NCBI GenBank assembly: GCA_000708835.1 | Contig: DF237319.1 | Location: 27,340 to 91,339, forward strand | Length of the DNA stretch: 64,000 bases | Reading direction: 5' to 3' | DNA from: Klebsormidium nitens | Taxonomy: Eukaryota; Streptophyta; Klebsormidiophyceae; Klebsormidiales; Klebsormidiaceae | In this document: piece after piece, positions 18,410-36,158 of the stretch | How positions within the stretch are numbered: position 1 is the first letter of the stretch | How the letters are laid out: every line of letters begins with the position of its first letter | Translations under genes and position numbers: made by a program | Notes under the pieces: model-generated | The model's input: only the letters and a program-made list of their open reading frames with translations | The model's database searches: none | Told to the model about the DNA's origin: nothing

Positions 18410-21400
18410 ATTGACACTGCTGGCTTGCAACGCTCTGCCCTTTAGATTTTGGGATCAAGAAGGCTGGCAATAAACTCTGTTTCAAATTTGCGCGCCAAAT
18501 GACGGGCGTTTTATGGCGGTGCAAGCGAAGCTATATAGGAGTTGATGAGGGTCCGTGCAACTTCTCAAAACTGGTGGTGGTACTTTTGATGGCTTCTCTT
18601 GCTGCCTTTCTACCAGTGGGCAACAGTGTAGAACGGTTTCACCCTGAAGGCTATGTCCAGACTAAGCAGTACGGAGTCAGACTGCTGGTCAACTCTCCAT
18701 GGTAATGGTCTTTGACAGCGGTAAAGGTACTTGAAAGCCCTACCGTGGCCTACGTATGCAGGGGGATCCCGCTGGAGCGCGCTTTGCATGAAGTTTAGAG
18801 TGTGCGTGTGTTCTGCACCCGTTCTGCATCCAGGAGGTAGATATACGGCCATGAAAGAGCGCCTGATACAGTGGTAGAGAATATCCATGAGCTCATCGAT
18901 TCGCTTGCATCTGCGAGGAAAAACTAGCAAGTAGGCCTCAAGATTGTCAAGCTGCCGCTCAGGTCCAACAGGATGGACGGTGCACAGGAGCCAACTCGCA
19001 TGTCCGAAGCTGGCAGAGTTTAAGGTAGCGTGAGACAAACAGCGCGCAGGCGCCATTAGCTGATTGAGTAATTCATCCGCGCTGGTGCAAAGTATGACCC
19101 TTTTGTTTCTGCTTGATGGAGTTAGTGGCGGTGGCCAGTGCATCAATGGATCTGAAAGTTACTTAGATGTGTATGAAGGAAGGAGAAGTTGACCAAGAAG
19201 AATGCAAACAAGCGCAGCAACTCTGTGAGACCTAGAAGCACTGAGCTGCAAGAGGGGGAAGGGATTCAGAACGGCATAACATGGCGATATATGCCGCGGC
19301 AGCTGTTACAGTGTCGACTTGCCAGCGGGCACCCAGAATTTGCAGAAGCAGACTTCACTCTCTGCACAGCTCGTAAGCCACCCTGCTTTCTAAATGTGGT
19401 CCTTTGATAGGAAAGGCCCCATTATGACAATAAGTCCTTGCATGAGATTGAGCCCCAAGACTTGGACAGTTTTGCCAAGACTGATCCTCCTTGTCAGATG
19501 CTTCTCTTGCGCGGTTTATAACAGTCAGAGGTGCATTACCCTTAAACGGACCAGTATCCCCCTGGTGCAGCTCCTCTTGCTCCTGGTCAAAAGCGCACCG
19601 CGCGCCGCGCAAGCATACACGTCCAGTGACTCGAGACCGAGAGAGGGTCCAACAGCAGGCGGTCATTGTCATGCCGCCTGTGGCGCTTATAGTCCCTCTT
19701 TGGCCACTTGAGTGTTCTCCAGGTTGGTTAATCTTACAAAAAAGCCAATGCAATTTCGCGCAACATCAAGGACTTTCTAAAATCAGAGAAGGAAAGGTTG
19801 CGGGTTGCCGCTTGAATGTTTGCAACCAAACTTGAGCGGGGTCTCCCAGGTTTCTCCTGCCCCTTCCGGTCAACCTGCCAAGAAATTGCTTATTTTCGCG
19901 AAGGCTGCACTGTCGGGTCTTGGTCCGTAGCGGGGCCGACTGCGCGCCACATGTGTGCCCTGTGGTACCTTCGACCTGTCCTGAATGCACCCCTGGTCCG
20001 CATTTGCAAACGGCTCCGAATGACGGAAGCCCCGCCGTCGCGCTTAGACCTGATAGATCAGGAGATGCTTTGGCCAGACAAACCCGGAAGGTTTTCCTCC
20101 ACCGACAGACAAAGCTATGTCGAATGTGCAACCAGGGCTTTTAACAATAAAGGCGCCATGTTCCTACAATAAAGGCGCCATGTTCCTATATGGCCCATGA
20201 AACAAGACCCTTGAAACAAGACTCCGTTGAAGGGGTGGACCTTGTCAAATGCCACGCGCAGGAGCAGGACAAGACTGCAAAGCGGTAGAACAAAGGTAAG
20301 GATTCAGGGCTGCACTGAGTCTGGCTGCTGGGTCTGGTGCGTAACTGAGTAATTGTGTTGTGTTGAGAAGAGTCCCGCCAAATGCCTGGACGCGGTTGCT
20401 GGGCTGACGGCTTTCAGGGCCTGGAGGATTGTGTTCACATGATAGCAAAGGAAGGAGTGGTCAAGGGATAATAACGACGGGGAAGGTAGGCGGGGGATCG
20501 AGGGAGACGGTGATTTACGGGCTGAGGCAACAAGGCTGCCGGGCAAGAAGCTTTCGGTTCAGAGAACTTGGAGGGTCCTTTCTGTTGCCAACTAAACTAG
20601 ACGTGGTGATTGAAGCGACTGATCAGCTTGAAAATAACTTTGCAGAGGTACATCTTATGACTGCGAGGAAGGTTTGCAGCGGACGAGTTACTGCAGTTTG
20701 CAAGCGGAGGGCTCCGGCGGCCCTCGAAGCAACTGCTGCCTCTGCTGTATGTTGATCTGATGGTTTCGCTTCTTCAGGTCTGTCTGAGATGAGAATGTTA
20801 ACGCCTGCTCAGAAGCAATCTTTCCTGACTAAAATTCGAGACCAAGTGTTTCGTTCTTCTTGTCGTTGCCAGGGAGGACTAGAAGGGGCGACGAGCTGCC
20901 AGGATACAACAAGCGCCGCCTGCGAAGTATTCTGTCAGGGGAGGCTAAGGCGCTTGGGCAGTCGGAGAGAGGGAGCGAAGTCTGGCTCCAAAGACGTTCC
21001 GCTCTTGCCCTCTGTAACGGGTTTCAACACATGCGAGCGCACATTAAAGGCCCTTGTTTTGATGGACACCAGTGTTTGAGGACCGCGTATTCTGTGTTAG
21101 TCAGTAGCTATCGGTTGTAAATTAACGAACATGTCGGTTGCATGGTCAAGCTGACATGGTGCTAGCTAGTACCTATCTTTCTGCACCGAAACTGAAGGAC
21201 GGTAATGCAGAAATATGCGGCGAGAGGATCAGAACTGGTAGCTGCCTGATGTCACGACTCGCTTTCACTTCTCAATTGGGAATTTATGTTGCAGCGCAGA
21301 ATCAGCTCAAATGACATGAGAGTCAAGGGCTAGGTTGCCAGCTTTCTTTACGGAAGCAATTGGAGCAACGTGCGGCGCATTGTATGGAACGTCGGAGCAG

Positions 21401-22633
21401 ATTGAGTCTGAATCCCGGGCGCCCTGGCATGTGTGTGACCATGATTTAGATGCGGCATGGCACGCAATCGGTTGACAATATCAGTCAGTGCGAATAACCC
21501 ATAGCTTCAGAGTAGTTCGTGACTCTCCTTATTAAGTGCCTGTCATGTCATAGGTATCTCAACGTACGCTTTGCTATACCCGGTGCACTTGCGGATGATT
21601 GATTGGATGCATGCCTATACTCCCATGAGTCCAAATTTGAAGGCAGTACGTTGAATCAAGGGCGGCGGCCCATGCAGTTTCAAATTCAGTCGATCGTATG
21701 TCACTGACTCGGCGGGCCAGCTGCTGAATAATTTCTGCTTGTAATGGAATTGCACATGTCCAGTATCTTGTGCCGGAGCTCGATTCTTTAAGCTTTAGGG
21801 CCTTTCGCGCGTCGACTTTTTGTCATTCTTCATGTCTTCATCTCACTCGTCAATCATGGGCGCTTCAACTGACCGCTCTCCTAAGACCTTGATTCCAACT
21901 TGCTAGCATGGCGCGCGGGGGCTCGAAGACCCTCACGGAAATTGCGCCCTGCATGTATTCCCGTATAAGCGGTTTGTGAGAGCCATGAAATAAACGCTCC
22001 ACTAGTTGCGACATTGCATTCAACCCGAGCAATCTCCGCGCATACAATAAATCTACAGAGCATTCCCATCTTAAGCGATTTCTGGGGTCTCATAGCATGA
22101 ATCAATATGAAGGCATGTTCCATCACTGGTGTATATGCAAGGTCCGCTTGTGAAGTGATATTGCTTAGAAAGCTTGAGACCTTCAAAAGATCCGACGTCG
22201 CTGGATTCTATCCTGATTCTATCCGATCCCGGAATCATGAGTGACTTCGTTAGCTTATATAGCCCTGCCAGATCTTGATCGGGTCACTAAGTTGTCACCA
22301 AACTTATTGCCAATTCCTGTGCACTTCTACTACCTTTCTATTTCTGCACTGACAAGCCTGCATTGACCGCGGGACGGGCCCTCGACGGGCCCAGGCTCTT
22401 TCAGTACGTCCGCCAGACTTGCCCCGTACCATGAGAAACCTATGTTCGAATTCCATCAACGGATATATATTGTGGCGTTCTTATACTAGGAAGGTTCTGG
22501 ACACTTCATTTCCCGTTCGCCACACCATCATTTCTTCTTCTCACTCTCAGCCTATTCGCGTCTGCCGGTCTGCAAAGTTGTTCCAGCTTCTGGAACTCGA
22601 GCTGGCTCGTCATCACCTGGATTCACCAAGGGT
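18410..22633. other. Long stretch without a supported gene
   Basis: I looked for spliced coding exons and found none I can defend. A 178-codon minus-strand frame (19146-18610) has no recognisable family and its length is within chance for this much sequence. A plus-strand segment behind a good acceptor near 20872 (DELPGYNKRRLRSILSG) looks protein-like but could not be linked to other exons. A perfect 22-bp tandem duplication lies at 20144-20187. Confidence 0.4.
20144..20187. repeat. Perfect 22-bp tandem duplication
   Basis: ACAATAAAGGCGCCATGTTC plus CT is present twice without a gap or mismatch (20144-20165 and 20166-20187). Confidence 0.95.
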
Positions 22634-25600
22634 CTAGCCGATCTTGCGCTCGCCGGGCGCCGTTTCATCTCTCCCGCTTCCTTCGCTCGGGTATCCCCGC
22701 ACGCACATCCACGGCGCCGGGGGCAGCTTTTGCGGCCTTCGGAACCCCCTGCCGCAGCTCCAAGGGTTCCTCACCCCTCTGGAAAACCGCTGGCTCCGGA
22801 ACGCCATCGAAAACCGTCGTGGTGGTAAACGCTTCCGCAACGTCACCGCCGCCTCTAGTTCCTCACTCCCTCTCGCTTTCCTCTTCTTGTTTGCACCTTC
22901 CAGCCAGTCCGCACCCGGGCCCCTCTTTCGTTCGTTCCTTGCGGGGGAGACCGTGGCGAGAATCGCCTTTCGCAGTGAAGAACTCGTCCTCTGCTGGGGC
23001 CCTGAAATAGTGCGTTGCAGAATCGCCTTTTGCAGCGAAGAAATCGTCCTCTGCTGCTCTGAAATCGCGCGTTTCAGAATCGCCATTCGCAGTGGAAAAA
23101 TCGTCCTCTGCTGCTCTGCTATCGTGCGTTGCAGTGTCGCGATCGCGACGTGGGCCTTGTTGGCCGACGTGTGGGCTTCCGCGATCTCGCCTTCCAGCCT
23201 GTTCCTCAGCGACTCGTAGAGGCCCCGGGCCTCCCGCTCGGGTTTCTCGACTGCCGCCTTCCGCGCCGACTCGTGAGCCTTTGACAATCTGCAAGATTTG
23301 GACTACACGCTCAAGTTTTTGGTCTCCGCTTGCACAGGTTTGATTGCAGCTCTTCGGGACACGTCAGACTGATTCCAATGACGGTCGATGGTTGTTGGGA
23401 GACCGTGGCTGTGTTGTAAGCTAACGGGTTTTTGACTTCCTTGTAAGAGCGCACGCACAAGTATGTTGCCGGCTTATATTGAATTTAGGTACTCGACTGT
23501 GGTCTACAGGGTATACCGTTGTTGGATCACAAGAGCCCAATGAACAGCAAGAATGCGTTCCACTGACGCGGCCGGGCCGAAAGTGGAAGGAAAAAGTCGG
23601 CAGCCCAATGAGAATCTGTTAGCTGGGCAGAATCAGGCGCTTTGGAGCTGACGTAAGTCTCAAGACGTGACGAGTTCACAAAATCAACCTTCGCCGCTTA
23701 TAGATCTAGTGTGCTCGGAATCATTGAGAACGTTCAAAGTCGCCAGCACAGCTGCGCCGCTGGCTCCAAGAATCAACGACCCTCACGAATCAAAACCCTT
23801 GCAAGCCAGCACTGACAATCATCGTAATTTGTTCGGCGACTCACTCCGTCTGTTGGTCAATTTCCCGTTGCAGCGCCTCCTTCGCCTCATTTGATTCCGC
23901 TCGCAGCTTCTCCAATTCCGCCCTGAGACCAGCGGACACTTCTTCCGCCTCATCCTTCTGGCGCTCGAGTTTGATCTTCCCGGCCTCTGCTAATTCTCTG
24001 TTGTCCACCTCGAGTTCCGCGATCCTCGCAGCAAGCTCCATTCTCTCCGCCTCAGACCGTTCCTTTTCCGCCTCTCTTTCCGCTTCCGCTTCCGCCCTTG
24101 CCGTTCTTAGCTCCGTGCTTTCCGCCGTTAGGTTCTCTTTCTCCGCCTCTAGCGTCCTGTTTCTCGCCTCCAATCTAGCCACATCCTCAACTTCAATGCC
24201 CAGCGTTAGTGACGTCAGCAGCCCGTCAGCGGGCGCGAGCGCATCGTCGGTGACGATCGCCTGCGGCGGGAGGCGGGGCGACGCCGGTCTGACGGCAGGA
24301 GCGGCGATTCTGTCGTCAGCAGATGGCGATTTCACCATGTGTGCTTGATTCTTCTTACCTTCTGTTTGCTGGATAATCAGGGACACGCATTGGTACCACC
24401 GGTCGACGAAGTAATACTCGTCAATGCTCCTCTTAGTCCACCTAAGAGCGTCAGGATTGAGGCACCCAAGAGGCACCAGCTCTGCGGATAAGAAAGACGA
24501 TATTGACAAATATTATCGTCAATGGTCGGAAATTCGCAGGTCGAAGGGGCGCCCCTTGTTCGACCTACTCTGAGTACTGGGCGTAGGCCACTTTACTGGC
24601 GGCACTATCTCCAAAACCGTCTCTTACTGCGGATGAGAACAGCAAAGCTTGTGCAGGACCCCTAGGTACTACTATGTCACGCTGTCAGCTTCAAAAACGT
24701 CACTACCGGTCAAAAACGTTACTACGGCACTCCAACCTAGACCGTGCGCTCAAGGAGATTCTTAACCCAGACGGTAGAACGAAGTCACTTACCCGTCTCG
24801 CAAACGTTGTAGAACGGAGACTCCGCTGAGGGCCTATGGAATACTGGGCTCCGGGCGGAACTACGTATACAACCTCCGTCAACTTGATTCGGGCTTTCGT
24901 ATTCACAATGATTTCGTCCTCGTCAGAAGGACGCCCGTCCGATTTCTCCGATTCGCACCCCTTCGAGTCGTCCGATCCAATGTAACCTTCAAACTTTCTG
25001 TCGCCCCAGTAAGCGGTGACTGGCGGCCTCCCAGCCTCTGTCTTGGCCTCTGTCTTTCCCTGACCTCTGACTTTGCGAGCCTCCCCAGATAGATCTTGAG
25101 TTCAGTGGAATGGCGTGACTGCAAAGAGAGGGGCTGGCTTTAAGAAAAGAACTTGAAACAAGGACTCAAGACGAGAGGACACCGAAGAGCTCGCAAGTGG
25201 CCGAAGAGCTCGCAAGTGGCCGTACGCTGAAGTTTTCGACTAGTGTATAAGCAGACGGAGGACAGTGGGACTATATCGCTGCACGGGCGTGTCTTTAACG
25301 TCAGAGGGACAAACTTTCTCACCACGATATGCGCTTGCATCCTGACAGACCGGAATGATCGCTCCTCGTTGAGCCAGACCCTAGTTGATTCCTTTGACCT
25401 AAGATGTGACCGTCTATCAGATCCTCAAACACTAAGAAGAGGTCAACGCCATGATCAGCGGCATTCAGCACCTGTACATATCTTTCCTTTGTACTCACCT
25501 TGGCCAAAGCTTGCCCCAAGACATGAACCGCGGTCTTGTCCCGTCCTTCCAGCTTGTTAAACAAAAGGTTCTTCTCACTGTCTCTGCGTCGAAGAGGCAT

Positions 25601-26832
25601 CACTAGCTTCGACGGGCCATGTGGGTCCCGAACCCACGCCGTAACTGACTCTACGACGTCCTCAACAACCCCCTTTCTCGTCAGGCAAGAGTCTGCGCCG
25701 TCTCGTTCTCTCGTCAGAGCGCTTAGGAGGCGCGCCCTGTAGTCAGTCCTTTGGGATCCCCCTGCCATTTGCAGAACTCTTTGCTGCACGAAAAGAGTTC
25801 AGATTCTCGGTTTACAGTGCAAAGTGGGGAAGAAAAACATATGACACACTAGTGTATGCTTCAGCAAGCGGGCGCCTTCAGCCGACCTTCGTATAAGAAC
25901 CACTTCGTCTTCCCGAAGTTTTGTTCCTCGAGCTTTAAATCCAATTCTCTGGGCCTTTGCTGCACTTCTGTGCAAGTAATGGAGTGAACTTTCACGAATC
26001 GGCAGCAGCTGCCAGTACTGCTCGAGCTCTTTCCGTGAACGCGACTTAGACGTGACTAGGATGTGAAAAACTCCACCTGAGGTCTCAGGCAATCATGACA
26101 CGCACTCAGCGTTGGATGTGACTACAATGATTGGTGCCGCTCGAGATACACGAGGCCGACCTTTTCGAGCAACGCATTCCGATTCCTCCACAAATTTGGA
26201 AATTGGGTCTTCTTCTGAAAGTCTGACCCGTACGGCTGTCGGAGCTAGGGGCCGAGGACGCTTCACCTTCCGTTAGAAGGAGAACGTTGACTTGTAACCT
26301 GTGGGCGCTGGTCAGTGTGGCGGGGTAGCATATGAAGCAGAATAAAAGTGACTCGTAGTTCAGACGCAAAGACGATCGAGGATAACGGCACGTGACGTGA
26401 CTAGAACTTTTGTATGAACAGTTGATAAGTTTAGAACGGCTGGTTTTGCCCAGTCGGACGACATCGATTATGCAGCCTTGCAGCGGCAGGCAGTGCAGGC
26501 ATGGCTTGTCAAATTTGACCGGCAGGCTCAAGCCCTACATTGAACGACTGGAACTTACATGCAATTTGCCAATCAACTCAATACGGACGATTGTGACGGT
26601 ACAGATCGTGTACCAGTTCCGCATTGGGTACTTCATGGCATGCCGATTCCTGGCAGGCCCCCGCGCGCGGAACATGGGGGTACGGTGGCCGGCTGACATA
26701 TACCGTATCGAAGTAAGCTCGATATGCCCTCTCAGGTTCTCCCATCTGCTTCTCTAATTCTCCAAATGGAGTATTTGTCAATGCGCGCGTGACACGCACG
26801 CCTCGCGCACGGCGGGATCGCTTTGTGGACAT
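22634..26832 (-). CDS. Unrecognised coiled-coil protein gene; 3' two exons firm, upstream exons tentative
   Basis: I do not recognise this family. The firm part is exon 24481-23845 joined to exon 23288-22634: donor GACGGA/GTGAGTC and acceptor CTTGCAG/ATTGTC keep frame across a continuous heptad region (ALQREIDQQTE/ELSKAHESARK). It contains ~110 residues of Glu/Ala/Arg/Leu-rich coiled coil (ARLEARNRTLEAEKENLTAE). Then come ~20-residue repeats of the type LQRTISxxQQRTSSSLRKAI and a basic tail. Further minus-strand exon candidates are 26832-26704 (MSTKRSRRARGVRVTRA, donor GTATATG), 25783-25499 (95 codons between clear sites, ending VHVLGQALAK) and a frame ending at 24793 (STTFARR/GTAAGT). I could not prove that all belong to one transcript, since phase between 24793 and 24481 does not fit without an extra exon. 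Plausibly a structural or chromatin-associated protein, but that is a guess. Confidence 0.45.
22959..23135 (-). repeat. Coding tandem repeat, ~60-bp unit
   Basis: AGAATCGCC (plus strand) restarts at 22959, 23019 and 23076, giving units of 60 and 57 bp. Each unit encodes about 20 residues of the coiled-coil protein, such as LKRAISEQQRTISSLQKAI and LQRTISGPQQRTSSSLRKAI. Unit lengths are multiples of three, so frame is kept. Confidence 0.85.
25182..25219. repeat. Perfect 19-bp tandem duplication
   Basis: CCGAAGAGCTCGCAAGTGG occurs twice head-to-tail, 25182-25200 and 25201-25219, in a probable intron of the minus-strand coiled-coil gene. Confidence 0.95.
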
Positions 26833-27215
26833 GCAAAATGGACGACTCTCAGTGGGATTTAAATCGGGATGCGTAGGAAGGTATTGCTTTCGCTCTGAGG
26901 CCGCGTATGTTTATCCATCATCGACCTCGACTTTGCAGTGTTCCGATGACGACGGAACACAGAGGGTGACTGGACAAAAGCTCTATACTTCAGGTCTCCC
27001 TATCGCGAGTTTTAACCAACTAGTGACGGTCGACCGAGTCTTTTTCTTATTTTCGTTTAGCAGATGTTTGGGGCCCTTTTGCACTTGGATTGTCAATTGG
27101 ATCAAACCTGGGCCCAGTTGCAGAGCTTGTCGACCCTGCAAAACGCTGCTCCACATAAAAGTGTAGAAGCACGCATTCAAAACTTCCGAGCGTGACCCGT
27201 ACCTTTATCAGTCAG

Positions 27216-29302
27216 TCATCGATATCGTATATTGTGGCGTGCAAAATCTTTCAACAGTACACTGATTTGGATGTGAACGGTTCCACCTGCTCGTGTCCGT
27301 AACCGAAAGCGGTCTCCACTATTGTAGACCGTTTCTTCTACTTTCAAACGAGGTCCACCGCCAATGAAAAACGCTGCACAAGAGTCGATGGTTCTGTCAG
27401 CATCTTTGAAAATCGTCCACCGGAATAGTCGGCTTATAACCTCAACCTTCTGACAAAGGAAAATTCTCACACTTGATAGTATTTCAGCAACCGTCCATCC
27501 ATGAACGATCATTTCTGACCGCCACAATTGCTCGTTTCCTGGGATTCGGTCATAAGCGTAGACTTTGTCAATCTTGCAGGTTTTGGAACGGCTAAGGGCG
27601 GCTTCGAAGCTGGATCCGCAATTTCGGGTTGTAGATCACTACAAGCGTGTTCGAGATCTGCCAACCCTCTTTTAAAAATGACCAGTTAATACCGCAGGCT
27701 TTCTGCAAGAAACCGGAATAACATAACACTCAACCTTGTCATGAAAGGGGGACGGACTCTTCCACCGAAGACTAACTCTCATATGGAGCCTTTTTTCCCC
27801 TTAGAAATGTATCGTTCCCTAGTGGCCACACAATACGAGAGTTCCTGTCCTGCATGGACGAACCTGTCGAAGCATGGACGTACTTCTTTTTGTCTTATGC
27901 CACTTTCAAGGCTTCGTCTTGACGAATTCGTTTCCTAGGAACGAATCAGTAAAACAGAACCGATTTTGCACCTAGAGCCACCGATCCCGTACCTGATATT
28001 CGCTCCAGCACTGAGCCCTCAGGTAACCACGTGACACAGTCGAGGTCGAAACAGCCAGCTTCCGTTGGTACATGACAAAAGCCATAGCCGCCTGGAGAAA
28101 ATGGAGAATCAGATCTACTGTTGGAGGACGAAGGACCTCGTTCAGCACAGAAAGAGAGGTCTGTGCATTCTGCGCAGTCTGAACAAGCAGCTACACCATT
28201 GGGTAAGCGTCCTCCGACCTTCATCGTTCTTTCTTTTAAGCGAAGCTAAATCCACTGGATAAGGACAATCCAAGAGTTTCAGGACTCCAAAGCTGGCTCC
28301 CCTATTTCCATCTGGAGCTGATTGCGTCCAAAATGAAGAGAGTCCGAACCTTGCGCTTGATGAAGAGGACTCGAGTCCGTGTCCACATGTCGTTCAACAC
28401 GGCAAGAACATGGGATGTGGGCTTCCTTTTCGCTGACTGAGAAAGCTCAGGAAAAAACAGTTTCTTTGAAATTGAAGAGCGTCTGACTCACAAATGTCAT
28501 TCCGCCCATGTATGTCCTGGTGCCAGACTTGGAAGTACAGCTTGGGCCAGCCGCTCAGGCCGCGGCAAGCGTAGTGGACATCAATGGGGTGGGACCAGAC
28601 CGCATCTTCGCCCTCCTAAAGGAACACAGAAGCACATCAAAAGATTAAGCGACTCGAAGATCAGAATCTGTCGGATGCCAGCTGTGACCAAGCTCTGAAT
28701 GTGGTTTTCAATGCTGCCTACTGTCGTAAGGCTCATAGCCTAGTGGCTTGTCTTGACAGCAGGCTTTCATGCTGGCTATACTGGGCGAGAAAGGCTTCAT
28801 ACTTTTTGAGTAAAGCACACTGTTCTTGGACTGTCCTTCACATACTCCTTCACTGGAGGGGATGAGGTTCCAGGGGGAAACAAAGTCCAGTTGAGGGCCA
28901 GAATGAGAGAGCTTTGAAGAAAAAGTATGACAGCTGCCCTTGGCACAGACTTGACCTTGTGGCTCATGCTTGCCCAGCTCACGTTCCATGTTTACGATCT
29001 TCCTCATCCTTTTCAAGCTTCTTCCTCAAAGCTCTATTTTGAGGGGCTTGCAATGATCACATGAGCTCAACAAAGTGTCCTCATAGAAAGTGGCAAGTCC
29101 CCAGCTCTGGCTGCCATGAAGTGGTAACAAGATACTCCAGATATTGCCTCACCGGAGGGTGGTCCACTTGTGTCTGCCCTTGATCCGTCCCTTCAAGGAG
29201 GTCCCAATTCGAGCCAGCCACAATGCCCCACTTGCAAAACACGTTTCGATCTTTGAACCCTTCTGCTCCCAGAATCTGCCCAATGATGTGAACTTCTGCC
29301 AT
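27216..29302 (-). CDS. B9D2: B9 domain-containing protein 2 (ciliary transition-zone MKS module), complete
   Basis: B9D2 works with B9D1 and MKS1 at the transition zone, where the complex gates entry into cilia or flagella. Exons on the minus strand: 29302-29153, 28615-28492, 28091-27993 and 27373-27216; total 531 nt, 176 residues (human 175). All introns are GT-AG and phases agree. The protein opens [16 protein letters not shown], almost identical to human. It keeps [56 protein letters not shown] and [12 protein letters not shown], which cover the whole B9 (C2-like) fold. The acceptor at 27374 was chosen because it restores the conserved Ala-Phe-x-Gly-Gly-Gly-Pro. It is head-to-head with VPS4. 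Its presence implies that this organism builds, or recently built, motile cilia. Confidence 0.95.
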
Positions 29303-30121
29303 TCCTCTCTTGTGAAGTCGAAATCAGCTCATGATGCCGATTGAGCTAAGGGCTGAAGTTTTTTCCCTGGGATTGTTTTGGCCTCCCGACCTCAACAACG
29401 GGAATCCTGCTCGCCAGCTGACTCAAGCCTTCTCAGCTGCGTGCAGAGAAAGTTGAGTGGCAGCTGACCAGACAACCTGGCAGAACAAGGAGGATGAGCG
29501 CCCTATTACCTATTATGCCTCATGCGAGTCAGCAATCAGAGCCAACCCTAATTCTGACTTGGACTCGGAGTCGGAGCCAGTCGAAGCTGGCAGCCTGAGC
29601 AAGACTGCGCCGCCAAATTTGAAAGCAATATGCGATATATTCATACGTAAATTGCCTCGCACCAACAAAGGAATAATGTCCTATCATGAACATTCCAACT
29701 CCATTTAGAGATCGAGTGGTGGGTGTTTCAGTCTTGAAGCGACTGTGATCGCCTGTGATCGCCTCTGGTGATATTGGCCCTGTAATCTCCATTCTAGCTC
29801 CGTATGATCCGAAACAGAGCCAAAATTTCGCAGAGGTCATGAAAAGTCTGGAAATGCACACATTGACAACGACTCGGATGCACCTTGGCCAAAGCTGAGC
29901 TGCCACTTTGACCGAGGAGGCTTTGAAAGGGCAGTTCCCTGCTGTCAACAGCTGCCATCCTCTGCCAGTGCAGGCGCCAGGACGCCCTGGGTTGGCGTGC
30001 CTTTTGTGATCAGCTGGCTGCTCAAGCAAATGCTTTCTGCTGAAATTAGAAGATACTGATTGCGAGAAGCTGCCGCTGCGCCTGCAAGCGGAGGCTCGGA
30101 AGGGATAGGGTGCTCGCAAAG
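29303..30121. other. Divergent intergenic region B9D2 / VPS4
   Basis: About 820 bp between two start codons facing away from each other. A 196-codon minus-strand frame here has no recognisable protein and I treat it as chance. Likely holds both promoters. Confidence 0.5.

Positions 30122-36158
<6,037 letters not shown>

Noticed and set aside
18610-19146. 178-codon minus-strand frame
   Set aside because: A frame of this length is expected about once by chance in 64 kb of this composition; no family, no linked exons.
29529-30119. 196-codon minus-strand frame upstream of VPS4
   Set aside because: No recognisable protein, no convincing splice sites, and it fills the promoter space between two well-supported genes.
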